Source of the DNA: Candidatus Woesebacteria bacterium
GTDB taxonomy: Bacteria; Patescibacteriota; Microgenomatia; UBA1406; GWC2-37-13
Direction of reading: 5' to 3'
DNA length: 24,823 nt
Assembly: GCA_017993865.1 (NCBI GenBank)
Contig: JAGOLU010000001.1
Span: 1 to 24,823, forward strand
The notes under the pieces are model-generated. The model saw only the letters and a list, made by a program, of their open reading frames with translations, was not told the DNA's origin and made no database searches. Made by a program: the position numbers and the translations under genes. Below, in pieces: positions 1 to 7,342 of this stretch (positions within the stretch are counted from its first letter, which is position 1; every line of letters begins with the position of its first letter).

Positions 1-1779
1 CAGTCTCAGAAAACCACCGAAGCCATTCAGAGTGTGATCAACAAACTTCATATAGATCTCTCCAAAACCCCTCCCTTTACTCCTCACGCTGCGCAGCATC
101 TTCTTGCGAGCATGGAGAGTGTGCTCGACGTTGCCCTGCTTACGCACAAAGACCAAACGCTCACGCTCGCAACTACCGGGTCTGGAATCATTTTCCTGAA
201 ACGAGAAGGGGCTATTGTGCAGCTAGTAGAGAACGGTAGCGCCGCACAGGGACCTCCTCAAAGAGGTGATGAATACATACTTACGACCAACGAGTTTCTG
301 GAGCTCATTGGAGGAGTAGAGGGTTTGAACTACTACTTCTTGCACTACACGAGCGCAGAGGTTGTTGAAATGATGAAAACATATGAAGATCAAACAGCGA
401 CCTGCGGTTTTATCGCGATCAGTTATGGGACAAGAGAGGCTCCGAGCACCACCTCCCTCCCGGTGTCCACCGATATTGGCGTGAGCGAAGATAGCGAACC
501 ACTACCCGACAGTACTGAAGTCGTGACAACGAGTACCTACCCGGAAGACCAAGAGACCTTGGTGATCGATAGCATCACCCCAGACAAAACTCCCAAACAG
601 CGTAGGGTACCAGATCTGATAGGTATGGTACTCACTACGATGACATCGATAAGATCGCGCTTTCTGTCTTTACGGATAAGGGTTCCATCTCGCAAGAAGT
701 TACCCCTCATTCTTCTCATCTTGGTGCCTTCTGTATTTCTTATCTATCTCGCCTTTTCGAACATTGGTGGATCTGCAAGAAATACGAGTGTCAAAGTCGA
801 TTATATTGAATCAATCAAAAGCCAGGTCGAAGCAAAGTTGTCCGAAGCTGATACCGAGGCATTTGTAAACATCGCTGGTGTGGAGCTTACTATTGATGCG
901 GCACGGAAAATCCTCCAAGATATACCCGAGAAGGAGCACAAGAAATACGCAGACGACATAGCCAAGCTAACAATGCTTATTGATATTAAGGAAAAAGAAG
1001 TCATGCGCATATCCGATGTAGCGCCTTCAGAATATTACGATTTAGCTTTGCTATCGAAAGAAGCGACTGCGTCCGACGTTGATTTTAGCAACTCATCGTT
1101 TTATATACTTGATAGCGCACAGGGCAAAATCTATATCGTCGACACTACCACACGGTCTCACGATGTCTTATCATCAGATAAATATAAGGGTGCGACACAA
1201 GTGACTAATACGGGCACATACACATATGTGCTCACTGCCAAAGATGGCATCTTTCTGGCCGAAGAAGATCGATCGACGCAGGTCATCAAACCCGATCCAG
1301 CATGGGGCGAGATTACTGATATGAAGGCCTACACGGGCAACCTTTATCTTCTTGATGCCAAGCGGCACGATATTTTCAAATACTCCGGCGTAGATGAGCA
1401 GACGTTTGGAGATGTAGGACCATACCTTGTGCCCGAGCTGCAAGGCAATCTCTCCACAGATCAACGTTTTACGATTGACGGATCAATTTATGTATCAAAC
1501 GAAACGTCAATCTTAAAACTAACTGCAGGGCGCAAAGCAGACTTCAAGCTTATTGTTCCTCATCGCGAAGTCAAGATCTCTGCCCTATATACCGATCCAG
1601 ATCTTGAACAGTTATATGTGTACGATTCAATGCACACGGCGCTCTATGCAACCAATAAGGAGGGAACATTTGACAAGCAGTGGATTGTCGATCAGCCAGT
1701 CATTTCAGTAGCTGCATCAGAAGAAGGGAAGAGTGTTTTTATAGTAACCGCACAACACATCTACGAGATAGTGCAATAA
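1..1779 (+). CDS. Degenerate PP2C-like domain, membrane segment and beta-propeller protein (5' partial)
   Basis: The reading frame is open to the first base of the window, so the gene starts upstream; the GTG at 34 is not needed as a start. The N-terminal part (to about 400) has the strand pattern of a PPM/PP2C phosphatase: a glycine turn before FLKREG, then RGDEYILTTNEF where active enzymes have a TDG-type metal site. The aspartates of the usual GDSR and TDG motifs are absent, so it is probably a pseudophosphatase. A basic, low-complexity linker leads to one membrane segment (about 694-760). The rest, from about 1080 on, consists of repeated short beta strands (such as SSFYILDS, GNLYLLDA, EQLYVYDS) like a beta-propeller, probably outside the cell. 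It converges on the pilin-like genes. A T4SS-linked sensory or assembly role is a guess from context. Confidence 0.7.
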   Translation, partial: QSQKTTEAIQSVINKLHIDLSKTPPFTPHAAQHLLASMESVLDVALLTHKDQTLTLATTGSGIIFLKREGAIVQLVENGSAAQGPPQRGDEYILTTNEFLELIGGVEGLNYYFLHYTSAEVVEMMKTYEDQTATCGFIAISYGTREAPSTTSLPVSTDIGVSEDSEPLPDSTEVVTTSTYPEDQETLVIDSITPDKTPKQRRVPDLIGMVLTTMTSIRSRFLSLRIRVPSRKKLPLILLILVPSVFLIYLAFSNIGGSARNTSVKVDYIESIKSQVEAKLSEADTEAFVNIAGVELTIDAARKILQDIPEKEHKKYADDIAKLTMLIDIKEKEVMRISDVAPSEYYDLALLSKEATASDVDFSNSSFYILDSAQGKIYIVDTTTRSHDVLSSDKYKGATQVTNTGTYTYVLTAKDGIFLAEEDRSTQVIKPDPAWGEITDMKAYTGNLYLLDAKRHDIFKYSGVDEQTFGDVGPYLVPELQGNLSTDQRFTIDGSIYVSNETSILKLTAGRKADFKLIVPHREVKISALYTDPDLEQLYVYDSMHTALYATNKEGTFDKQWIVDQPVISVAASEEGKSVFIVTAQHIYEIVQ

Positions 1780-1816
1780 GGGTACTCTGACAATTAACCG
1801 AAAAGATTGTTGATTC

Positions 1817-2227
1817 TTATGGGCACATACCTGCGTTAAGCGGAACAGCCTGATTGCAACATTCACTAATGTTGGCGGCAGGAGCACCCGCCCTCTTACA
1901 CATATTTTGTATGGTGGGGACAATGATGAGGCCATTCTTGAAAATACCCAATATGGGGCCCACGAGCATTGTCCAGAGAGTGAAAAGCACAATAGCCATG
2001 ATAAGTCCAATCGCTGCCGATGTTATTCTTTTTCGCGCGTCTCCTAGTTTCTTCTCTTCACCACCTGAGGTCACCCAATTAAGTGCGCCCTGCAGAAGCA
2101 TGACAAACGCTGCAAATCCGACCACAAAAAAGAAGAGCGAGACACCCCACGAAGCAATACCCGAAAAGTTAAGATCCCCAAATGGTCCGGGGGCTATGGT
2201 GCCCATAACATCGTTGACTGTTTGCAT
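1817..2227 (-). CDS. T4SS pilin-like two-TM protein (TrbC/VirB2-like)
   Basis: This 136-aa protein has two membrane segments (about residues 24-50 and 70-98) joined by the short polar loop TSGGEEKKLGDARKRIT. That loop is the hallmark of the T4SS pilin-like family widespread in Patescibacteria. In VirB2/TrbC pilins the two helices form a hairpin in the inner membrane before pilus assembly. No cleavable signal peptide is evident. The C-terminal tail carries four cysteines (CKRAG, ECCN, GMCP) and may form disulfides outside the membrane. It starts three bases after the stop of the upstream pilin-like gene and lacks a Shine-Dalgarno sequence, so it is probably translationally coupled in a two-gene operon. 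It could instead be a minor membrane subunit. Confidence 0.72.
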   Translation of the reverse strand: MQTVNDVMGTIAPGPFGDLNFSGIASWGVSLFFFVVGFAAFVMLLQGALNWVTSGGEEKKLGDARKRITSAAIGLIMAIVLFTLWTMLVGPILGIFKNGLIIVPTIQNMCKRAGAPAANISECCNQAVPLNAGMCP

Positions 2228-2230
2228 AGG

Positions 2231-2773
2231 TTAGAAACCGAAAGTATTAATCTTAGTAACAAACAGTATAGTGCGCACAATGGCATATCCAAGCACAATC
2301 ACTACAAGCCCCAGCCCTGCATAGGTCATGGTGTGCATGGAGTCTGTGATCTTTTTTTCTTCTCCTCCCGACATGATATAGGTAAATGCGCCAAAAAGCA
2401 TGAAGACCAAGCAGACTACTCCGCCAATCGCAATGACGAGTGGCACGCCGAGGCTAAGGAGCTTTCCCACACTCCAGAAATTGAGTGCGGCAAAATTGCG
2501 CATAACCCACCGAGGGTCATCGACACAAGGATTTGTTCCTGGAGGAATATTAAGCACCTCTGGTTGTAGGAAGTCATCTTCACCTCTTAAACATCCCCTT
2601 AGTGTTTTGAACTGGGTCGCGGTGTCAGACTCTACGCATCTCGGTTGTGAGGGAGGGCCAGCAAAGCCATTAGGGTCGCAGTCCCACATAGCATAGGCAT
2701 CGTGTGGTGCCCGAAGCACGACTATTGAAGAAAGGAGAAATGTTATGACCAATAAAACGAATGACTTGCGCAT
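2231..2773 (-). CDS. Secreted T4SS pilin-like protein with Cys-containing N-terminal region
   Basis: I place the start at the ATG at 2773, giving 180 aa, rather than a farther upstream one. It begins a clear signal peptide (MRKSFVLLVITFLL, cleavage probably after DAYA), and a -10 hexamer lies six bases before it. The mature N-terminal part, about 75 residues, has four cysteines (WDCD, PRCVE, RGCLR, NPCVD). Two membrane helices follow (about residues 105-130 and 150-172) around the loop MSGGEEKKITDS, nearly the same as in the next gene. The protein is thus a paralogue of the downstream pilin-like protein with an added ectodomain. The two genes form an operon divergent from the Fic gene. Confidence 0.72.
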   Translation of the reverse strand: MRKSFVLLVITFLLSSIVVLRAPHDAYAMWDCDPNGFAGPPSQPRCVESDTATQFKTLRGCLRGEDDFLQPEVLNIPPGTNPCVDDPRWVMRNFAALNFWSVGKLLSLGVPLVIAIGGVVCLVFMLFGAFTYIMSGGEEKKITDSMHTMTYAGLGLVVIVLGYAIVRTILFVTKINTFGF

Positions 2774-2779
2774 GCCCTC

Positions 2780-2808
2780 ATTGTACTCAATTTTTACCAA
2801 AGTCAAAA
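2780..2808 (-). promoter_or_regulatory. Promoter of the pilin-like operon, leaderless configuration
   Basis: On the minus strand TACAAT (2785-2780) lies six bases before the ATG at 2773. TTTTGA (2808-2803) sits 17 bases upstream of the -10; TTGACT, overlapping it, would give a 15-base spacer. Transcription would begin at or within a base or two of the start codon. The GAGGG between -10 and ATG is too close to the start to work as a ribosome site. Confidence 0.55.
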
Positions 2809-2812
2809 GGGC

Positions 2813-2841
2813 TTGTTTGTGGAGTGCGGTAAAAGTACAAT
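2813..2841 (+). promoter_or_regulatory. Promoter of the Fic gene, near-leaderless
   Basis: TTGTTT (2813-2818), 17 bases, then TACAAT (2836-2841), ending 11 bases before the ATG at 2853. The expected leader is only about three to five bases, and no Shine-Dalgarno sequence is present. It faces away from the pilin operon promoter. Confidence 0.5.
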
Positions 2842-2852
2842 AAATAGCGCAC

Positions 2853-3896
2853 ATGTTTAGCCCCAAATTCACCATAACCAACACCATACTCAACAAGATA
2901 TCGCGCATTGAGGCAGCAGTTGAGGTCATCCATCAGGCTCCTGTTGTCCCCTTGTGGGAAAAGGAGTTTCGGCAAGACGCCATTGTTCGTCAGGTACACC
3001 ACGGCACACATATCGAAGGAAACCAGCTTGGGCTACAAGATGCCAAAGACATTTTGCTCGGCAAAGATGTAGTTGGTCGACCGCGAGACATCCAAGAAGT
3101 CATAAACTACCGCAAGATTATTGAGATCATTGATGACGATCAGGACCGAAAAGTAGAGAAGATTACCGAAATGTTAGTTCTCAAGCTACACAGGACACTC
3201 ATGGATAAGATCCTGACCCCCGATTTATGTGGCACCTATCGCAAGAAGCAGGTCATCATCCGCAACTCTCACACCGGGGAAATTACGTTCCGCCCCCCCG
3301 AGCCACTCAAAGTGCCCTTTTATATGAATGAGTTCATTTACTGGCTTAATAGCACAACGAGAGATGATATCCACCCTATCCTCAAGGCAGGTATCGCACA
3401 TCATGAGATGGCACGAATCCACCCGTTTGTAGATGGTAATGGCCGAGTCTCTCGTATATTAGCCACCCTCATTTTGGTCTTGGGTGGATACGATATGCGC
3501 AGATTTTTCTCGCTCGAAGAGTTTTATGATAAGGATGCAGAAAGCTATTACAAGGCCCTCCAAGCAGCATCTGCCGGAGATCTAACCACGTGGCTCGAGT
3601 ACTTTGTGTTCGGTGCGGCAGTTGAGTTCGATAGAGTGCGTGAGAAAATACTCAAGCTCTCTCAAGATGTAAAACTCAAAAGTAAAATGGGCGGGAAGCA
3701 GGTATATCTAACCGAGCGCCAAATAAAACTGGTTGAATATATTACCGATGTAGGATATGTGCAAAACAAAATGTTCTCTATGTTGTTTCCTGATGTTTCA
3801 GACGACACCGTGCTTCGGGAAGTAAACGAGCTCATCGAAAAGGGTTTGATTCGCAAAGTAGGGAGTACAAAAGGCGCACGATACGAAATTAATTGA
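2853..3896 (+). CDS. Fic family protein (class II, with C-terminal winged helix)
   Basis: Fic proteins usually transfer AMP (or another phosphate-containing group) from a nucleotide to a hydroxyl on a target protein. The full active-site motif HPFVDGNGR is at residues 190-198, with His190 the expected catalytic base and Asp194 and Asn196 binding metal and phosphate. An N-terminal inhibitory helix is present as GTHIEGN (residues 51-57), placing Glu55 to block ATP binding. The canonical first position of that motif is Ser or Thr, and here it is Gly. Residues from about 280 form a winged-helix-like domain, suggesting DNA binding or autoregulation. Length (347 aa) is usual for the family. The ligase gene follows 13 bases after the stop codon, so the two are probably co-transcribed. 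The target is unknown. Confidence 0.92.
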   Translation: MFSPKFTITNTILNKISRIEAAVEVIHQAPVVPLWEKEFRQDAIVRQVHHGTHIEGNQLGLQDAKDILLGKDVVGRPRDIQEVINYRKIIEIIDDDQDRKVEKITEMLVLKLHRTLMDKILTPDLCGTYRKKQVIIRNSHTGEITFRPPEPLKVPFYMNEFIYWLNSTTRDDIHPILKAGIAHHEMARIHPFVDGNGRVSRILATLILVLGGYDMRRFFSLEEFYDKDAESYYKALQAASAGDLTTWLEYFVFGAAVEFDRVREKILKLSQDVKLKSKMGGKQVYLTERQIKLVEYITDVGYVQNKMFSMLFPDVSDDTVLREVNELIEKGLIRKVGSTKGARYEIN

Positions 3897-3909
3897 GAAC
3901 AATCTCATT

Positions 3910-5667
3910 ATGCTCTTCAAACAGTTTGCACACTATTTATATGAGATGGAGCTTGTTTCATCTCGACTCGCAATCACCGAGAAATTAGCAGGTCTTTTCA
4001 CGGAGCTCATTGCCGATGAGATGGCGGTGGTTCCCTATTTACTCCAGGGCAGAGTCGCACCAGCGTTTAGTGGAATTGAGTTTGGTATGGCCGAAAAAAG
4101 TGTAGTGAAGGCCGTCTCCTTCGCCCTCCAGATGAATCACAAAGATTTTGTTCGTGAAGTTTTGAAAGTGGGTGATGTTGGTCAAGCTGTAGAAAAAGCG
4201 CGCAGCGAATTTACGTCATTTGAGCAAGAAGACTTGTCAATCTTGCACGTTTTTAACGAATTATCACGGATTACCGAAGAGTCGGGGAGTGGGAGTCAGG
4301 ATACGAAAGCTAAAATTCTTGCACTGCTTTTTACCAAGTTAGATCCACTTTCTTGTCGATATGTGAGCCGAATCCCCGTGGGAAGGCTCAGGCTTGGCGC
4401 TTCAGACGTCACCATTCTTGATGCATTGTCGTGGATGCTCACTGGCGATAAATCATTACGACCGCGGCTCGAAAAGGCGTACCAGGTGAGGCCAGACCTT
4501 GGGTATATCTGTGGACAAGTAAAATTGCATGGTCTTACAGGTGTTGAACAAGTTAAACCTGAAGTAGGCACTCCCATTTTGATGATGAAAGCAGAGAGGT
4601 TATCATCGGGCGCAGAAATAATTGAGAAGATAGGTCCATGTATTATTGAACCAAAATATGACGGGCTCAGACTACAAGTGCACATTCAAAAACACAAAGG
4701 ACACGCTGTTGATCGCGAAAAATACGCAGTGAAAATATTCACCAGAGGTCTCGAAATTGTTACGCACATGTACCCAGATATCGTCCAGGCAATACAAACT
4801 GATATTCAGTGCGATGACTGTATCATTGAAGGCGAAGCGTTGGGGTATGATAGTGATAACGACAAGTTTCTCCCGTTTCAAGAAACAATGCAGCGTAAGC
4901 GCAAACACGATATTGCCGATGCTGCGCTTCGTATACCCCTCCGCCTTATGACGTTTGAACTTTTGTATGTAGATGGCGAAAGTTATCTTTCGCAACCTTT
5001 ATCACAGCGTAAGAAAAAACTTGCGACAGTGATATCAGAAAGCTCAACAACCCTCAAGCTTTCCCCGATGTCAGTGGAGAGCGAGTCTGCAAAGATAGAG
5101 AGCTTTTTCGACACCTATATTGCTGATGGTCTTGAGGGAATAATGGCCAAGAAGCCCGACAGCATTTATAAGCCAGGCGCGCGGGAATACTCCTGGGTCA
5201 AGCTCAAACGGAGCTACTCAAGCAAGGTAAACGACACCATAGATTGTGTGGTCATGGGCTATGATGCGGGTAAGGGTAAGCGAGCGGCATTTGGGATAGG
5301 AGCAGTACTTGTAGGCGTATATGATCAGATAGAAGAGAAATATGTCACCATCGCAAAAATCGGAACAGGAATGACTGATGAAGAGTGGAAGGAGTTGAAG
5401 ACACAGAGCACTAAGTACAGAGTACAAAATAAACCAGAAGAATATATGGTGGCGAAGGAAATGGGGTGTGATGTGTGGGTAGCGCCTCACATCGTCCTTG
5501 AAATCAGATCAGACGAAATCACTCAATCAAAACTGCACACCAGTGGATGGAGCTTGCGGTTCCCTCGGCTGGAGCGTTTCCGTACAGATAAAAAACCAGA
5601 AGACGCAACAACAAAAACAGAGTTAGAAGGGATGATACAAAAACGAGCTGACTCTCTCAATATCTAG
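3910..5667 (+). CDS. ATP-dependent DNA ligase, archaeal/eukaryotic type
   Basis: This enzyme seals DNA nicks through a ligase-AMP intermediate. The adenylated lysine is Lys249 in motif I (EPKYDGLR). Motif III is seen as IIEGEALGYD (around 307), motif IV as EGIMAKK (409-415), motif V as SWVKLK (428-433), and a motif VI-like RFPR lies near 550-553 in the OB-fold domain. The first 200 residues form the all-helical DNA-binding domain of archaeal and eukaryotic ligases, beginning with an F(A)HYLYEMELVSSRL-type segment. The 585-aa length fits the archaeal enzyme rather than short bacterial LigD-type ligases. It lies directly downstream of the Fic gene. Whether an NAD-dependent LigA exists elsewhere in the genome cannot be seen here. 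Confidence 0.93.
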   Translation: MLFKQFAHYLYEMELVSSRLAITEKLAGLFTELIADEMAVVPYLLQGRVAPAFSGIEFGMAEKSVVKAVSFALQMNHKDFVREVLKVGDVGQAVEKARSEFTSFEQEDLSILHVFNELSRITEESGSGSQDTKAKILALLFTKLDPLSCRYVSRIPVGRLRLGASDVTILDALSWMLTGDKSLRPRLEKAYQVRPDLGYICGQVKLHGLTGVEQVKPEVGTPILMMKAERLSSGAEIIEKIGPCIIEPKYDGLRLQVHIQKHKGHAVDREKYAVKIFTRGLEIVTHMYPDIVQAIQTDIQCDDCIIEGEALGYDSDNDKFLPFQETMQRKRKHDIADAALRIPLRLMTFELLYVDGESYLSQPLSQRKKKLATVISESSTTLKLSPMSVESESAKIESFFDTYIADGLEGIMAKKPDSIYKPGAREYSWVKLKRSYSSKVNDTIDCVVMGYDAGKGKRAAFGIGAVLVGVYDQIEEKYVTIAKIGTGMTDEEWKELKTQSTKYRVQNKPEEYMVAKEMGCDVWVAPHIVLEIRSDEITQSKLHTSGWSLRFPRLERFRTDKKPEDATTKTELEGMIQKRADSLNI

Positions 5668-5692
5668 CTCTACCAAATCAATCTAGTTTATT

Positions 5693-6451
5693 CTAAAGAA
5701 GCTTCTCATCGTAGAGGTGCCCACCCATCTCATAACTCGTTTCAATAAACTCGCGTCCCAGCAGTTGTTCGACTCCGCTGAGTATATATTTTGGCACTAT
5801 TTTCAGCAAACCCTCTTGTTTAAACCGTCGTAATGAATACAGAAAGTGTGCATCGTGTATAACGCATCCACTCACACCCATTTTTTTTGCCCGCATAAGA
5901 ATCTCGTAGTCCTCTGAGAAAAGTTTATTTCCATCTTGCCTTCGCGAAGATGCATAGCCGTGCAGATGGTGGAAAAATGCCCTCTCAAAAATCATCAGTC
6001 CCATACTAGGGATTGGCCCGGGTGAATATCGAGAAGCCTCAACAGCCTTATTGAATACGAAGAAAGTTGCCTGCAGGACCCTATCCTGATCAGCGATGCG
6101 TACTATTGGCATGTAGATCAGATACATTGATTTCCTCGTTTCTTCTGCGATTGTGGTAAGAAAATGAGGGTCTGATATCCTGGTGTCTGCATCGACGAAG
6201 ACTAGGTATTTCCCTTCTGCTTTTTCAGCCCCGAGGTTCTTCTGATGCGAGACGTTCCGCTTGGGGCAGCTAATTGGGGTAATATGCAACTTAGTTGAAT
6301 AGGAGTGCACCACATCACAGGTTCTATCTTCAGATTTCCCATCCACATGCACAACTTCAAAATCTCTAAAGTCTTGTTTGGCGAGATCGTCCAGAATGCC
6401 CCCCACAAATTTTTCCTCGTTGAGGGTAGGGATTATGATAGAAAATTGCAT
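5693..6451 (-). CDS. Family 2 glycosyltransferase
   Basis: A GT-A-fold transferase of 252 aa. The start at 6451 opens the protein with the standard first strand (MQFSIIIPTLNEE), and an extended -10 box lies seven bases before it. Visible features are the nucleotide-binding DGKSED (Asp37), the DXD-type metal site DAD (87-89) and the likely catalytic base region SEDYE (Glu180-Asp181). No clear membrane segment is present; an amphipathic C-terminal helix (LLKIVPKYILSGVEQLLG) may lean on the membrane. It is a close paralogue of the next gene upstream, about half identical by eye. The family normally moves a sugar from a nucleotide donor to a lipid, glycan or protein. The substrate here is unknown. 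Confidence 0.88.
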   Translation of the reverse strand: MQFSIIIPTLNEEKFVGGILDDLAKQDFRDFEVVHVDGKSEDRTCDVVHSYSTKLHITPISCPKRNVSHQKNLGAEKAEGKYLVFVDADTRISDPHFLTTIAEETRKSMYLIYMPIVRIADQDRVLQATFFVFNKAVEASRYSPGPIPSMGLMIFERAFFHHLHGYASSRRQDGNKLFSEDYEILMRAKKMGVSGCVIHDAHFLYSLRRFKQEGLLKIVPKYILSGVEQLLGREFIETSYEMGGHLYDEKLL

Positions 6452-6458
6452 GAGCTCT

Positions 6459-6467
6459 ATTATAACA
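6459..6467 (-). promoter_or_regulatory. Extended -10 promoter, leaderless start of glycosyltransferase 1
   Basis: On the minus strand the perfect -10 TATAAT is preceded by TGT, making the extended form TGnTATAAT, and ends seven bases before the ATG at 6451. The region 17 bases upstream (AAGGTT) is a poor -35, as is common with extended -10 promoters. No Shine-Dalgarno sequence is present. Confidence 0.6.
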
Positions 6468-6508
6468 ATAATACCCCATGCAACCTTACATTTCTGCAAT
6501 CAAGATGT

Positions 6509-7258
6509 TTATGTATTGTACAAATGTCCACCCATCTCATACTCGCTTTCAATAAATGATCTCCCCACAGATTGTTCGATCGTAGATAATAATAACTTCG
6601 GAAATACGCCTAACCATCCTTCCCTTTTGTATCTTCGAAGCGACATAATGTAATATATATTAGGTAAAGCTCTACCCGTAACTCCCACGCCGCGCGCTCT
6701 TTTGAGAAGTTCTTGATCCTCAGCAAAAAGCACTTTTTTTTCATGTCTTTCAGATACTTTGTATCCGCTGAGATGATAGAAAAAATTCCGTTCAAATATT
6801 GCCAATCCCTGCGTAGGTAGGGGCGAACTAAACAGTTGGGATACACCAATAGCGTCGTTATACAATGAGAATGCAAGACGTAAAGCAGGATCTTTTTCTG
6901 CTACCCTTACTTTAGCAAAATATATGAGATTCCGAGACTGTTTAGATTCGGTTGAAAGTTTGGAAAGAAAAGATAATTGAGACAAGCGCGTATCGGCATC
7001 AATGAAAATGAGATATTTTCCCTTCGCATGTTCGGCTCCAATATTCCTTTGATACGAGAGATTTCTCCGGTCGGAGTAAATGGTGGTTATAGTTAGTTTA
7101 GAGCTAAAGCTCTTAACTATCTCGCATGTGTCATCTTCAGATTTGCCATCCACATGAATAATTTCGAAATCGGAAGAATCTTGCTGCTTCAAATCCTGAA
7201 GTAGGTTTTCAATATACTTTGCCTCATTTAGCGTAGGGATTATGATAGAAAATTGCAC
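6509..7258 (-). CDS. Family 2 glycosyltransferase (tandem paralogue)
   Basis: About 249 aa, a paralogue of the neighbouring downstream gene. I choose the GTG at 7258 because it gives VQFSIIIPTLNE, matching the paralogue's MQFSIIIPTLNE exactly after the first residue. An extended -10 also lies six bases before this GTG, so the upstream ATG at 7324 would not be on the transcript. The motifs DGKSEDDTC, FIDADTR and FAEDQE appear in the same order as in the paralogue, and both proteins end with an EMGGHLY segment. The pair points to a tandem duplication with diverged acceptor regions. The gene has its own promoter, and the sugar donor and acceptor are unknown. Confidence 0.87.
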   Translation of the reverse strand: MQFSIIIPTLNEAKYIENLLQDLKQQDSSDFEIIHVDGKSEDDTCEIVKSFSSKLTITTIYSDRRNLSYQRNIGAEHAKGKYLIFIDADTRLSQLSFLSKLSTESKQSRNLIYFAKVRVAEKDPALRLAFSLYNDAIGVSQLFSSPLPTQGLAIFERNFFYHLSGYKVSERHEKKVLFAEDQELLKRARGVGVTGRALPNIYYIMSLRRYKREGWLGVFPKLLLSTIEQSVGRSFIESEYEMGGHLYNT

Positions 7259-7264
7259 ACTGAT

Positions 7265-7273
7265 AGTATACCA
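7265..7273 (-). promoter_or_regulatory. Extended -10 promoter, leaderless GTG start of glycosyltransferase 2
   Basis: On the minus strand TGGTATACT (extended -10) ends six bases before the GTG at 7258. The bases farther upstream share a GGGGTATT element with the paralogue's promoter, suggesting the promoter was duplicated with the gene. No clear -35 is seen. Confidence 0.55.
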
Positions 7274-7342
7274 ATACCCCGCATGTACTGTGTAGCAAAC
7301 TTTCTCCACATCGCACGAAACCATATGATTCTGTAGTTGTGC

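Noticed and set aside
1780..1816. Terminator between the convergent genes at 1779 and 1817
   Set aside because: Only a 5-bp ACAAT/ATTGT pairing with an 11-base loop is present, with no T-run, which is too weak to call.
1854..2234. 126-aa + strand frame
   Set aside because: It is antisense to the pilin-like gene, whose membrane helices and SGGEEKK loop make it clearly the coding strand.
2774..2929. Longer pilin-like protein of 232 aa starting at 2929
   Set aside because: The upstream 52 residues overlap the divergent Fic gene. The shorter form begins with a proper signal peptide and a correctly placed -10 box.
6452..6499. Longer N terminus of glycosyltransferase 1
   Set aside because: The extra 16 residues do not fit the family, and the -10 box lies inside them.
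7259..7324. Longer N terminus of glycosyltransferase 2 from ATG 7324
   Set aside because: The paralogue begins exactly at the GTG position, and the extended -10 lies within the extension.
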